From: Sphingomonas jeddahensis
GTDB lineage: Bacteria; Pseudomonadota; Alphaproteobacteria; Sphingomonadales; Sphingomonadaceae
NCBI RefSeq assembly: GCF_001981525.1
Contig: NZ_MPSB01000005.1
Location: 62,001 to 126,000, forward strand
Length of the DNA stretch: 64,000 nucleotides
Direction: 5' to 3'
Every line of letters starts with the position of its first letter. Position 1 is the stretch's first letter. The notes under the pieces were generated by a model. That model worked only from the letters and a program-made list of their open reading frames with translations. It was not told where the DNA came from and searched no databases. Shown piece by piece: positions 43,923-52,360 of the stretch. The translations under genes and the position numbers were made by a program.

Positions 43923-44455
43923 CCTTCCCTTGCGCAGGATGCTGCCGGCCGCAGGCGCAGCGTTTCGGGAATGTCGGGGCGGAACTGGCGCCAGATCGTC
44001 TCGATGCCAGGCAGCCGACGGTCCGCGAGCATCTCGCCGCCGAGCGCCAATCGGTAGTCGTAGCCACAGTCATTTGCCAACTTGGCCGCGCAACGCAGAC
44101 GTTCGATGGTGTCGGGACGAGCCGCCTTGTCGTCGGGCTTGGCCTCCACCAGTACGCCGACGCCATCCAGCACCATGGCGTAGTCAGGCACGTGGGAGAA
44201 CAGGATGCCCGAGCGCGTGGAGGTGGTGATTTTGGTAGGCTGCGCCGTGATGGCGGTGATGCCGGGATCCATCTCTGCCAGCATCGAGACCAGTAGCTCG
44301 TTCTGCGACTCGCCGGGCAGGTATCCGAGAGGGTGCTTTTGAGTGCGACTCCAGCCATTGCAGATGACGGAGGAGCGCCTGATCACCCGGCGGAGCGGTG
44401 TGAGCGAGATGTTCAGCCCGTCAGGCCATCCTTCCGCATCAAACTTGAGGCCCAT
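43916..44455 (-). CDS. tnsA: TnsA-like endonuclease
   Basis: Restriction-endonuclease-fold nuclease that cuts the 5' strands at the transposon ends in cut-and-paste Tn7-type elements. 179 residues, with the probable active site Glu53 (GESQNELLVSML), Asp91 (SHVPDYAMV) and Glu104-Ala-Lys106 (GVLVEAKPDD), the E-D-ExK arrangement of TnsA. It lacks the C-terminal domain, which appears to be encoded by the next ORF. First gene of the transposition operon; its start is 4 bases from a 28-bp direct repeat that may be an operator. Confidence 0.82.
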   Translation of the reverse strand: MGLKFDAEGWPDGLNISLTPLRRVIRRSSVICNGWSRTQKHPLGYLPGESQNELLVSMLAEMDPGITAITAQPTKITTSTRSGILFSHVPDYAMVLDGVGVLVEAKPDDKAARPDTIERLRCAAKLANDCGYDYRLALGGEMLADRRLPGIETIWRQFRPDIPETLRLRPAASCAREGW

Positions 44456-44458
44456 GAG

Positions 44459-44543
44459 ACATACTCTTTTAAGAGTGCAACATGGCCGATCTAGGTGCGG
44501 TGCTGGTTTCGGTCAACATACTCATCTAAGAATGCAACATGGC
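44459..44543. promoter_or_regulatory. Direct repeats / putative operator between divergent genes
   Basis: Two 28-bp copies, 44459-44486 and 44516-44543, match at 25 of 28 bases in the same direction, 57 bases apart start to start. Each begins ACATACTC and ends GCAACATGGC. The first contains ACTCTT-TT-AAGAGT (44463-44476), a dyad with 6-base arms; the second has the decayed form ACTCAT-CT-AAGAAT. They lie between divergent tnsA and the 408-aa gene, and the second copy covers the start codon of the latter. This suggests an operator shared by both promoters, perhaps for a transposon-encoded HTH protein. Confidence 0.55.
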
Positions 44544-45765
44544 GATGTCCCAAGACGATCCGGATGATTGGCTCGAAACGCTGATGCACGAGGCCTGGCC
44601 CGGTGGGCCTCCGATCGAGGAGTTGGCGATAGCGCGATCGATGTCCCCTGATCGTCGGCTCGTTGCCTCCCAGCGTCTCGATGGCGTCTTGGACGAGGAG
44701 CGAGGCCGGTCATTGTCGAATGCCGCAGCGAGACTGGGCATGGACCGGATCGCCTTCTTCCGTCTGCGCCAGCGATGGAAACGCAGCCGTTCGCTTCGGT
44801 CGGTCGTCCCCTTCATGGGACGTGCCCCGCGCAAGGTGGGCCATGGCAGGCAGGAAGAGGCGGGCATGGCCTTGGAACTGCTGAAGGCGGAAGGCGGCGT
44901 GGTGACTGCCCCGCATCTCGCCGACCGACTGGTTGCGGAGGCGTCCGCGCCGATGTCGAGGCAGACGGCGACGAGGCTACTGCGGGAGGCTTCGGCGCGC
45001 CTCTCCGCCGGATACGAGGAGCTGGCCACGACACTCGGAAGGGAAGCCCTTGTGGACTTCAGCGGCACCGCCATGCGCATTCTTCCCGAGGACGGAGGCG
45101 GTATGCTGGCCGTCTGCCTAGGTGTCGAAACCGCCAGCCGGGTTATCGTAGGATGGGCTGCTGGGCCGATCGTGCGCTCGGAGGCCATGCTGTTGGAGAC
45201 GTGGCGCGGCTTCGAGGAGGGCTTTGGCAACGTCGGGAAATCCGAACGCGCCTTCGGCCGCTTGAAGGTCATTCTACCCGATGTACTCGCGGCATTCGGA
45301 GCTGTGGCGTTCTCGGCGGTGCCTGGCGGCGTCGTGGATGCACTGTCAGACGGCGAGCGTCGCTTTGGACGTGGTCTCGTTGGGCTTCTCGGCCACAGGG
45401 TCGGACGCGTCAGCCTACATCCCCGCGCGTATTCGCGGGGCGAACCGCCCATCCACGGTTCGGGCGCCCGCACGCTCCGCATTATCGACGCAGCCGCACT
45501 AATGGGGGAGGCCGTGCGTGACCATAATCTTGAGCGCCGCGTCGCCCTTATTGATGCCGTCTCCAAGGTGGATCCGGCCCTGGCCGGACAACTGAGTCTG
45601 CAGACCGAAGGGTTGGATCACATCACTGCGGTGCGGACCGTTCTGTCTGCAGTGCCGTCATGGCGAGACGGATGCGATCGCATCGCCGCGGCGGCGGCTC
45701 AGGCCGGGCGCTGTGCCGACATCCTCGCGGCCCGCATGTCCGTTCGTATCCCGCTACAGCCGTGA
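44539..45765 (+). CDS. HTH / degenerate RNase H-fold transposase-like protein (408 aa)
   Basis: Unassigned transposon gene. Two HTH-like regions are seen, at about 55-80 (SLSNAAARLGMDRIAFFRLR) and about 115-145 (VVTAPHLADRLVAEAS; MSRQTATRLLREA). They are followed by a segment like the first strands of an integrase core: REALVDFSGTAMRILPEDGG, then MLAVCLGVETASRVIVGW. The later Asp and Glu of a DDE triad are not recognisable, so it is probably not catalytic. The best guess is a regulator or an accessory DNA-binding subunit derived from a transposase. Start ATG at 44539 or 44545; no clear RBS. Converges on the next gene with 26 bases between. Confidence 0.55.
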   Translation: MAMSQDDPDDWLETLMHEAWPGGPPIEELAIARSMSPDRRLVASQRLDGVLDEERGRSLSNAAARLGMDRIAFFRLRQRWKRSRSLRSVVPFMGRAPRKVGHGRQEEAGMALELLKAEGGVVTAPHLADRLVAEASAPMSRQTATRLLREASARLSAGYEELATTLGREALVDFSGTAMRILPEDGGGMLAVCLGVETASRVIVGWAAGPIVRSEAMLLETWRGFEEGFGNVGKSERAFGRLKVILPDVLAAFGAVAFSAVPGGVVDALSDGERRFGRGLVGLLGHRVGRVSLHPRAYSRGEPPIHGSGARTLRIIDAAALMGEAVRDHNLERRVALIDAVSKVDPALAGQLSLQTEGLDHITAVRTVLSAVPSWRDGCDRIAAAAAQAGRCADILAARMSVRIPLQP

Positions 45766-45791
45766 CCAGCCAGTCGCCTGTGTTCTGCTGG

Positions 45792-46715
45792 TCAGTGCGT
45801 GATCCAGCGCTCCAGGACGAGGGCCTTAGCCTCATTGAGCGAGAGTGGCGTCGCTCCGGCCGGCAGCGTCGCTGGGCGCTGGTCTCGGGCGCGACCGGCG
45901 AGTCGCGGCTTGATCCTGATGCCTGCGATGCGCTCGGCGAGCATCGTCATCGCCGGCCCCTTTCGTCCCAGCCGCTCTCGATCGAAGAGCCGCAACTTCA
46001 GCGGCATGTCGCGCAGATCGTCGGCCAGTCGCTGCCACTCGTCGCCGGGAAAGACTTCGGCGGCCAGCATGGCCTCGGGTGTGATATCGGCCACCATCGT
46101 CGACCTGGCGATCGCGACGGCGGTGCGGGCTGCCATGGCGGATGGGCTGTCGAGGTCCAGGTCGACGCCTACGACCGATGCGTCGTCCATGCGCAGCACC
46201 AAGGATGCCACGGGCATTGTGACGCGGTCACCATCTTTGACAGGCAGGTCGAGCGCCACGTGATCGATGGCGAACGTGGCGCCGGCTGCGAAGGACGTGT
46301 CGGGAAGGCGCGCCCCAAGCAGTTTGCGCAGATGGGTGCGGGACGTGTTCCAGCTCGGCATCTCGACGCCGCGCGCCGCTCCCAATTCGGAGGCCTGGTC
46401 GATCACGCGCTGCAGCACCGTCTCGGTCGTGGTTTTCGAGACCTCCTCGAAGATGTCGCGCTGCTCGTCGGACAGCTCGTCCCTGCGGTGGCGCGGCTTA
46501 CCTGCGCCTTGCAGCATCTCTGGCTGCTGCATGGACGACCAGGCCCTCGCCAGATTGTAGAAAGAGCTGAGCGACAGACCGAGCTCGGCGGATGCTGCCT
46601 TGGCGGCCGCCAGCCCAGGTGCCTTGAGGTAGCCGCGGAGCACGCGGATGCGTCGGGAAACCTCCTCGCGCCGATGGGGCGCGACGAGCCGCAGGTTCGG
46701 TTCGTCGGAATCCAT
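45792..46715 (-). CDS. Truncated transposase-like protein lacking a full DDE set (307 aa)
   Basis: Second unassigned transposon gene. The start at 46713-46715 (MDSDEPNLRLV) is chosen because GGAGGA lies 6 bases upstream. An N-terminal HTH-like region (LAAAKAASAELGLSLSSFYN at about 30-50) and a second helical region lead to an integrase-like sheet at about 165-210: TFAIDHVALDLPVKDGDRVT, then MPVASLVLRMDDASVVGVDL. By eye this lines up with residues 214-260 of TnsB in this element, including the first Asp. The chain ends without a recognisable second Asp or Glu. Likely a non-catalytic paralogue; role unknown. Confidence 0.55.
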   Translation of the reverse strand: MDSDEPNLRLVAPHRREEVSRRIRVLRGYLKAPGLAAAKAASAELGLSLSSFYNLARAWSSMQQPEMLQGAGKPRHRRDELSDEQRDIFEEVSKTTTETVLQRVIDQASELGAARGVEMPSWNTSRTHLRKLLGARLPDTSFAAGATFAIDHVALDLPVKDGDRVTMPVASLVLRMDDASVVGVDLDLDSPSAMAARTAVAIARSTMVADITPEAMLAAEVFPGDEWQRLADDLRDMPLKLRLFDRERLGRKGPAMTMLAERIAGIRIKPRLAGRARDQRPATLPAGATPLSLNEAKALVLERWITH

Positions 46716-47039
46716 GGAATTCCTCCGTTGCATGGTTTGTGGATGTGCGTGGGCGAGCGTCGACGAGCGTCGTCGGCGCGGTCTCGGTCGATCGTGTGCT
46801 GTTCGAAGCCACGATTCCCGCGGCGACGATTGCCGTGACGCGTCAGCGGCTCTGATGAGGCCCCGCGCCAGTTCGCAGGGCTAAGACGAGCCCCGCGGAC
46901 AACTTATGGTGTTCTATGACAAGCGAAGTTGTCTCGATTTCAACGGAAAACCCGCAAGTTCTAGTGATCTGGGCGTCGTGTTCTCGTAGTCCGGGGCTTG
47001 TGGGACGCCTCGGCGGGACAACTTATGCTCTATCTATCA
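46716..47039. repeat. Right end region with TnsB-type sites and inverted repeat
   Basis: No gene is seen here. Sites in inverted orientation relative to the left end are CGGGACAACTTAT at 47014-47026 (13 bases from the tip) and GCGGACAACTTAT at 46895-46907. A partial opposite-strand copy, CGAAGTTGTCTCG, lies at 46924-46936; with the preceding GACAAGC it makes a small dyad (GACAA, 6 bases, TTGTC). The terminal inverted repeat is 47012-47039. Confidence 0.82.
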
Positions 47040-47489
47040 CTACCGCCGCCCCGCCGCCATTGCAGCATCGCTGGCCAGCCGATCCGCACGCTCATTCTCC
47101 GGGTGCCCGGCATGGCCCTTTACCCATTGCCATTCCACCCGGTGGCGCTCGCTTGCGTCGAGAAGCGCCTGCCAAAGCTCGGCATTCTTCACCGGCTTCT
47201 TGTCCGCTGTCTTCCACCCGTTCTTGCGCCAGCCGTGAATCCACTTGGTCAGCCCGTCCATGACATAGCGGCTGTCGGTGTAGAGCGTGACGTGGCATGG
47301 CCGCGTGAACGCGCGCAGCGCCTCGATCGCGGCCGTCAGTTCCATGCGGTTGTTGGTGGTCAGCGGCTCGCCCCCTGACAATTCCTTTTCATGCTCACCC
47401 ATGCGCAGCACCGCGCCCCAGCCGCCAGGGCCAGGATTGCCCTTGCACGCGCCATCGGTGAACGCCTCGACCTTCGTCATTTCACTCAT
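47040..47489 (-). CDS. rnhA: Ribonuclease HI
   Basis: Degrades RNA in RNA-DNA hybrids. 149 residues with the catalytic carboxylates in [41 protein letters not shown] and the C-terminal ENERADRLA. The TAG stop at 47040-47042 lies inside the transposon target duplication, so the insertion fell exactly at the end of the gene and left the protein unchanged. The start overlaps the thrB stop (ATGA). Confidence 0.96.
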   Translation of the reverse strand: MSEMTKVEAFTDGACKGNPGPGGWGAVLRMGEHEKELSGGEPLTTNNRMELTAAIEALRAFTRPCHVTLYTDSRYVMDGLTKWIHGWRKNGWKTADKKPVKNAELWQALLDASERHRVEWQWVKGHAGHPENERADRLASDAAMAAGRR

Positions 47490-48445
47490 GCAGAACGCTT
47501 TACCAATTCCGGATCATAATGTTTGAGGCGGCGGACATAGGCGAGCGGATCCTTGCGCACGACCAGGGCGTCCGGCGGCGTGTTCAGCCAATCCCAGGCC
47601 CGGGACAGCGCGAAGCGGATGCACGCACCGCTCGCCAGCGTGTTGAACTGCGCGCGCTCGAACGCCGACAGCGGGAAGTGCCGTTCATAGCCGGCGATCA
47701 GCCCGTCACCGACGCCCGCATCAAAGCCGCGCCCCTGCGCGTCGAACGACCAGGCGCTGTGCATCACGGCCAAGTCATAAACACGGATGTCGGTACACGC
47801 GAAGTAGAAGTCGATCAGCCCCGCCACTTGATCGCCGAGCATCAGCACATTGTCCGGAAACAGATCGGCATGGATCGCGCCACGATCCAGCGCATCGCCG
47901 GGCCAGCGCGCCAGCACGCTTTCCAGCGCCTTGCCGAGATCATCATACAACCCCGGCGCGATGTCATCGAGGCTGCGCCCACAGCGCTCGAAGAGCGGCC
48001 GCCACGTCTCGACGCCCATCGAATTGGCGCGTGTCGGCGCGAAATCCGCAACCGCGCGGTGCATCGCCCCCATCGCCTCGCCCGCCGCAAGCGCCTGCGC
48101 CGGCGTGGGATGCGATAGCGACACGCCCGACAGGAACTTGATCAGGCAAGCGGGCCGACCCGCCAGTTCCTGGATCTCACGCCCGTCGCGATCCTTGATC
48201 GCCGGCGGCACCGGCAGCCCCTTGGCGTCCAAATGATCGAGCAACGCCATGAAGAACGGCAAGTCATCTGCCGCCACTCGCTTCTCGTACAGGGTCAGGA
48301 TAAAACGGCCCCGCGTTGTATCAACGAGGTAGTTGGAATTCTCCACCCCCTCGGCGATGCCCTTGGCGGAGACCAACTCGCCGACGTCATAACGCGCGAG
48401 AAAGGCCGAAAGCGCTTCGGCAGAAACATGCGTGTAAACGGCCAC
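47486..48445 (-). CDS. thrB: Homoserine kinase, ThrB (APH-fold type)
   Basis: Phosphorylates homoserine in threonine synthesis. It belongs to the aminoglycoside-phosphotransferase-like ThrB type common in alphaproteobacteria and Pseudomonas, not the GHMP type. From the GTG at 48443-48445 it has 319 residues: [40 protein letters not shown], and the kinase loop [14 protein letters not shown] with [17 protein letters not shown] longer reading would start inside a palindromic repeat and is rejected. Middle gene of ispH-thrB-rnhA. Confidence 0.92.
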   Translation of the reverse strand: MAVYTHVSAEALSAFLARYDVGELVSAKGIAEGVENSNYLVDTTRGRFILTLYEKRVAADDLPFFMALLDHLDAKGLPVPPAIKDRDGREIQELAGRPACLIKFLSGVSLSHPTPAQALAAGEAMGAMHRAVADFAPTRANSMGVETWRPLFERCGRSLDDIAPGLYDDLGKALESVLARWPGDALDRGAIHADLFPDNVLMLGDQVAGLIDFYFACTDIRVYDLAVMHSAWSFDAQGRGFDAGVGDGLIAGYERHFPLSAFERAQFNTLASGACIRFALSRAWDWLNTPPDALVVRKDPLAYVRRLKHYDPELVKRSA

Positions 48446-48455
48446 CACATACCCC

Positions 48456-48530
48456 GCTCGCCCTGCGCTTGTCGAAGGGCTGTACTTTTTCAAGAGGAAG
48501 GGCAGGGCTTCGACAAGCTCAGCCCGAACG
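48456..48530. repeat. Palindromic intergenic repeat between ispH and thrB
   Basis: An inverted pair: CCCTGCGCTTGTCGAAGGGC on the left and AGGGCTTCGACAAGCTCAGC on the right, separated by an A/T-richer spacer (TGTACTTTTTCAAGAGG). It forms a hairpin in the ispH-thrB transcript. The CTTCGACAAGCTCAG word is a dispersed repeat that I recall from many sphingomonad genomes. Confidence 0.65.
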
Positions 48531-48535
48531 GAAGG

Positions 48536-49486
48536 TCAGGCCGCCGCTTCCAGCGCGCGCGGCAGCTTGAACGCAATGGTCTCGCGCGTCGTCTCTTCCT
48601 CGCGCTCGGTCACCTCGTACCGCGTCGAGAGCAGATCGACCAGTTCGCGCACCAGCAATTCCGGCGCCGACGCCCCGGCGCTCACCCCCAGCGTTCCCAC
48701 GCCCTCAAGGAACGCCCAGTCGAGATCGCTCGCGCGCTGGATCAGCGCTGCGCGAACGCCCTCGCGCTCCGCCACTTCCACCAGCCGTACCGAGTTCGAC
48801 GAATTGGGTGCCCCGATCACCAGCACCGCGTCGCAGGCGCTTGCGATCGCCTTCACCGCCGCCTGGCGGTTCGACGTGGCGTAGCAGATGTCCTCGCCGC
48901 GCGGCGGCTGCATGTTGGGGAAGCGGCGCTGTAGCGTGCGCACCACTTCCGCCGTGTCGTCCACCGACAAGGTGGTCTGAGTCAGAAAGGCGAGATTGTC
49001 CGGATCGGCCGGCGCGAACGCCTCCGCATCCTCCACATCCTCAACCAGCGTCATCGATCCCTCGGGAACCTGGCCGAAGGTGCCGATCACCTCGGGATGC
49101 CCCTGGTGCCCGATGAACACGATATGCCGCCCCGCTGCTACCAGCCGCTCCGCCTGGCGGTGCACCTTGGAAACGAGCGGGCAGGTGGCGTCCAGATAGT
49201 CCAGCCCGCGCGCCTGGGCGTTCGCGGGTACCGACTTGGGCACGCCATGCGCGGAGAACACCACCGGCGCGCCGTCGGGCACCTCGTTCAGTTCCTCCAC
49301 GAACACCGCGCCCTTGGCCTTGAGGCTGTCCACGACGAACTTGTTGTGAACGATTTCGTGACGGACATAGACGGGCGCGCCATGCTTCTCGATCGCCAGC
49401 TCGACGATGCGGATCGCACGGTCGACCCCGGCGCAGAAGCCGCGCGGCGCGGCGATCAGCAGTTCGAGCACGGGCTTGTCTGTCAT
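48536..49486 (-). CDS. ispH: 4-hydroxy-3-methylbut-2-enyl diphosphate reductase
   Basis: Last enzyme of the MEP isoprenoid pathway (LytB), an Fe-S protein making IPP and DMAPP. 316 residues. The cluster cysteines are in [15 protein letters not shown] (Cys18), in [13 protein letters not shown], and in [12 protein letters not shown] or [27 protein letters not shown] and the [10 protein letters not shown] segment near the C-terminus are also standard. First gene of the operon with thrB and rnhA; divergent from the lipoprotein at 49567. Confidence 0.96.
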   Translation of the reverse strand: MTDKPVLELLIAAPRGFCAGVDRAIRIVELAIEKHGAPVYVRHEIVHNKFVVDSLKAKGAVFVEELNEVPDGAPVVFSAHGVPKSVPANAQARGLDYLDATCPLVSKVHRQAERLVAAGRHIVFIGHQGHPEVIGTFGQVPEGSMTLVEDVEDAEAFAPADPDNLAFLTQTTLSVDDTAEVVRTLQRRFPNMQPPRGEDICYATSNRQAAVKAIASACDAVLVIGAPNSSNSVRLVEVAEREGVRAALIQRASDLDWAFLEGVGTLGVSAGASAPELLVRELVDLLSTRYEVTEREEETTRETIAFKLPRALEAAA

Positions 49487-49566
49487 GGCCCGCCGCTTAC
49501 GCGATTGCCTGCCCGCACGGAAGGCGGTTATGAGCGCGTCGGTATCGTATCAAGGTGTCTTAGCCC

Positions 49567-50214
49567 GTGTCATTCCGCCTCATTGCCGCTCCCGTCGCTC
49601 TTGCTCTGCTCGTCGGCGGGTGCGCCAAGACCGGTGAGCTCTCGCTTGACGGGGGTGTCGGCATCACGGCGGTGCGCACCGCTTGCCCGATCGTCGGCGT
49701 GCCTGCGGGCACGGGCGACATCACCCTGTTCGATCCGGCGACCAGCACCGATGCCAGCGCGATCGACGTGACGGCGGTGCTCACCAACGTGCGCGGCACC
49801 TGCGATGAAACCGGTGCCGAAGTGGTCAGCAACGTGACGTTCGACGTGCGCGCGCGCCGCACGCGCACAGACGGCCCGCGCGACGTGACCTTGCCCTATT
49901 TTATCACAGTGGTGCGCGGCGGTACGCAGGTGGTGGCGAAGCGCATCGGTCAGGTTGCGCTGCACTTTGATACCGGTCAGGCGCTGGCGAGCACCAGCGC
50001 GCAGGCGTCGGCCAACGTCAACCGCGCCGCCGCAACCCTGCCGCAGGACGTCCGCGACCGGCTGACGCGCAAGCGCAAGGCGGGTGATCAGGATGCCGCG
50101 CTCGATCCACTCGCCGCGCCGGAAGTGCGGCAGGCGGTGTTGGCGGCGAGCTTCGAATCTTTGGTCGGTTTCCAGCTCACCAACGACCAGCTGCGCTACA
50201 ACGCGCAGCGTTAA
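49567..50214 (+). CDS. Predicted lipoprotein (215 aa), unknown function
   Basis: Exported lipoprotein: the signal peptide SFRLIAAPVALALLVGGC ends in a lipobox (VGGC). The mature part is a single predicted beta-rich domain (AIDVTAVLTNVRGTCDETGA; VVSNVTFDVRARRTRTDGPR), with two conserved-looking cysteines, then a helical tail (APEVRQAVLAASFESLVGFQ). No family named with certainty. GTG start. A palindromic repeat and the glycine riboswitch follow. Confidence 0.75.
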   Translation: MSFRLIAAPVALALLVGGCAKTGELSLDGGVGITAVRTACPIVGVPAGTGDITLFDPATSTDASAIDVTAVLTNVRGTCDETGAEVVSNVTFDVRARRTRTDGPRDVTLPYFITVVRGGTQVVAKRIGQVALHFDTGQALASTSAQASANVNRAAATLPQDVRDRLTRKRKAGDQDAALDPLAAPEVRQAVLAASFESLVGFQLTNDQLRYNAQR

Positions 50215-50246
50215 CACGCGACGCGGCGCTGCCGCCGCGCTACCCC

Positions 50247-50340
50247 CGTCATGCCGGCCTCGTGCCGGCATCCAGCCGTCCGCGCGTCCGGCGCCGCTGA
50301 GTTCGCGGAGCCCTGGATCCCGGCACCAGGCCGGGTGACG
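50247..50340. repeat. Palindromic repeat after the lipoprotein gene
   Basis: An inverted element beginning CGTCATGCCGGCCTCGTGCC and ending CGGCACCAGGCCGGGTGACG. It is the same family as the elements at 53742-53837 and 61721-61820 (GTCATGCCGGG...CCCGGCATC words). It lies between the 215-aa lipoprotein gene and the riboswitch and may act as a transcription end signal. Confidence 0.65.
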
Positions 50341-50474
50341 TTAGGTGGGAGCCATCCAAAGAAGCGCACGTCTGGAATGATGACGAGCGACAAAGGCCCC
50401 TATCGATTGCCAGATTGACTCGCCCCGCACACCCCGCCACAGCGCGCCAGGTCGATGCCGGGCAACCGGCGTGG

Positions 50475-50675
50475 GCGCGCGGGAGAGTGCGACAGGTCTT
50501 TCAGGCCATCACGTCGCCGCCGAAGGAGCAACCACCCCGGAATCTCTCAGGCATCAGGGACCGCGCTTGCCCGATTCGACGCTCTGGAAAGCGGCCTTGC
50601 TTCGGCATGGCCCACCGAAGGGGTAACTCCGCGCAAGCAGGAGGAAAGCTCTCAGGTTCCGTGACAGAGGGGGTT
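50475..50675 (+). ncRNA. Tandem glycine riboswitch upstream of gcvT
   Basis: Two glycine aptamers in tandem. The first runs from about 50477 (GCGCGGGAGAG) to about 50565, with GCCGAAGGAGCAA and AATCTCTCAGGCATCAGGGAC. The second runs from about 50578 (GCTCTGGAAAGCGG) to about 50673, with CACCGAAGGGGTAACTCC and AAAGCTCTCAGGTTCCGTGA, then CAGAGGGGG. These core words match the glycine riboswitch family known to switch on glycine cleavage when glycine is abundant. gcvT begins about 56 bases downstream, so control could be at translation or transcription. Confidence 0.93.
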
Positions 50676-50730
50676 CGGTTCGTATCTCTCGCCAGAGCGG
50701 GTACGATCGCCCTTGCAGACGGAATGCGCC

Positions 50731-51876
50731 ATGAGCGACCACGACGAAGACGTCATCATAGAAACCTTGGCCCTGCCGCTCGATGGTTGGCACCGCGCCC
50801 GCGGTGGCCGGATGGTCGAGTTCGCCGGCTATTGGATGCCCGTCCAGTACGAGGGCATCATGGCCGAGCATCTCTGGACGCGTGAAAGCGCCGGCCTGTT
50901 CGACGTCAGTCACATGGGCCAGATTACCTTCCGCGGCGAGGGCGTCGTCCCCGCGCTCGAGGCGCTGATGCCCGCCGACATCGCCGGCCTCGCCTTCAAT
51001 CGCGCACGTTATTCGCTGCTGCTCGACGAGAATGGCGGCATCCTCGACGATCTGATGCTCACTCGCCAGGCGGCGAGCGAGGAAGACGGCGAGCAAGTCT
51101 ATATGGTCGTCAACGGCGCGACCAAATATGACGACATCGGTCATATGATCGAGCATCTGCCCGACGAGATCACGCTCAACCTCATGGAAGATCACGCGCT
51201 GCTCGCGTTGCAGGGTCCAAAGGCGGTCGACGCACTGTCCCGCCTGATCCCCGGCGTCGAGACGATGGTCTTCATGCAGGCAGGCAGCTTCGATTGGCAG
51301 GGCCACGATCTGTGGATCAGCCGCTCGGGCTACACCGGCGAGGACGGCTTCGAAATCTCCGTCCCGGCAGAGGCCGCCGAGGCGTTCGCCGATGCGCTCA
51401 CCGCACAGCCAGAGGTGAAACCGATTGGCCTTGGCGCGCGCGATTCGCTCCGCCTTGAGGCTGGCCTCCCGCTCTACGGCCACGATCTTTCGCCCGAAAC
51501 GACGCCGGTCGCCGCCGATCTCGGCTTCGCGCTGTTCAAGCGTCGCCGCGAAGCCGCCGATTTCCCCGCCGCCGCGCGCATCCTCGCCGAGCGTGAGTCC
51601 GGCCCCGCCACCAAGCGCGTCGGCCTGCTGGTCGAGGGCCGCCAGCCCGTCCGCGAGGGAGCCACGGTCATCGACGCGAGCGGCGCCGAAATCGGCCGCG
51701 TCACTTCTGGCGGCTTCGCGCCGAGCGTCGGGGCACCGATCGCGATGGCATACGTTCCGCTCGCGATGGCCACGCCCGGCACCCGCATCCAGCTGTCACA
51801 GCGCGGCAAAACCCATGCGGCGACCGTCACCGCCATGCCTTTCGTCCCCCACCGCTACTTCCGAGGAGCGAAGTAA
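50731..51876 (+). CDS. gcvT: Glycine cleavage system aminomethyltransferase (T protein)
   Basis: Transfers the methylene group from lipoyl-GcvH to tetrahydrofolate and releases ammonia. 381 residues: [53 protein letters not shown] and [13 protein letters not shown]. The C-terminal barrel runs from about 300. The ATG at 50731 is chosen because similarity starts just after it. First gene of the gcv operon, controlled by the riboswitch. Confidence 0.96.
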   Translation: MSDHDEDVIIETLALPLDGWHRARGGRMVEFAGYWMPVQYEGIMAEHLWTRESAGLFDVSHMGQITFRGEGVVPALEALMPADIAGLAFNRARYSLLLDENGGILDDLMLTRQAASEEDGEQVYMVVNGATKYDDIGHMIEHLPDEITLNLMEDHALLALQGPKAVDALSRLIPGVETMVFMQAGSFDWQGHDLWISRSGYTGEDGFEISVPAEAAEAFADALTAQPEVKPIGLGARDSLRLEAGLPLYGHDLSPETTPVAADLGFALFKRRREAADFPAAARILAERESGPATKRVGLLVEGRQPVREGATVIDASGAEIGRVTSGGFAPSVGAPIAMAYVPLAMATPGTRIQLSQRGKTHAATVTAMPFVPHRYFRGAK

Positions 51877-51878
51877 AG

Positions 51879-52250
51879 ATGAGCCGTTATTTTACCGAGG
51901 ATCATGAGTGGATCCGGATCGACGGCCAGACCGGCACCGTCGGCATTTCCGATTATGCGCAGGGGCAGCTCGGCGACATCGTGTTCGTCGACGTGCCCGA
52001 GCAGGGCAAGGGTCTGTCCAAGGGCGACGAAGCCGCCGTGGTGGAAAGCGTCAAGGCGGCGAGCGACGTCTATTCGCCGGTGTCCGGCGCGGTGATCGAG
52101 GGCAATGCCGCGCTCGCCGACGAGCCGGCGCTGGTCAACAGCGATCCCGAAGGCGAGGGCTGGTTCTTCAAGCTCACGCTGTCAGATCCGAGCGAACTCG
52201 ACAGCCTGATGGACGAAACCGCCTACGAAGCCTTCGTCGCAAAGCTCTAA
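51879..52250 (+). CDS. gcvH: Glycine cleavage system H protein
   Basis: Lipoyl carrier of the glycine cleavage complex. 123 residues with the lipoylated Lys59 in [16 protein letters not shown]. Begins [20 protein letters not shown]. The gene starts two bases after gcvT. Confidence 0.97.
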   Translation: MSRYFTEDHEWIRIDGQTGTVGISDYAQGQLGDIVFVDVPEQGKGLSKGDEAAVVESVKAASDVYSPVSGAVIEGNAALADEPALVNSDPEGEGWFFKLTLSDPSELDSLMDETAYEAFVAKL

Positions 52251-52253
52251 GTC

Positions 52254-52360
52254 CCCCTCCCGCGGGGCGGGAGGGGCTAGGGGAGGGCCTGTCACCCGCC
52301 TCCTAGCGCAACGATGATGGCAGGCCCTCCCCCGACCCCTCCCGCACGCGGGAGGGGAGG
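52254..52360. repeat. GC-rich inverted repeat between gcvH and gcvPA
   Basis: Arms at about 52254-52290 (with GGGGCTAGGGGAGGGCCT) and 52322-52360 (AGGCCCTCCCCCGACCCC) are inverted copies; each arm also contains its own small hairpin of CCCTCCCGC type. The right arm ends GGGAGGGGAGGAG, which is positioned to act as the gcvPA ribosome binding site, so the repeat has been built into the translation signal. Confidence 0.7.

Larger units (their letters stand above)
38157..47039. mobile_element. Complete Tn7-like transposon (8,883 bp)
   Basis: Bounded by 28-bp terminal inverted repeats, 38157-38184 and 47012-47039, matching at 25 of 28 positions. Both ends start TGAT and share GCATAAGTTGTCCCGCC. 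A CTACC duplication flanks the element. Inside, the minus strand reads tnsA, a 75-codon ORF, tnsB, tnsC and tniQ, each overlapping the next by a few bases. Two further genes (408 aa plus strand, 307 aa minus strand) converge at about 45780. There is no resolvase, no CRISPR or cas gene and no obvious resistance or metabolic cargo. Inserted at the stop codon of rnhA. Lesions in tnsB and tniQ suggest that it may no longer move by itself. Confidence 0.93.
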
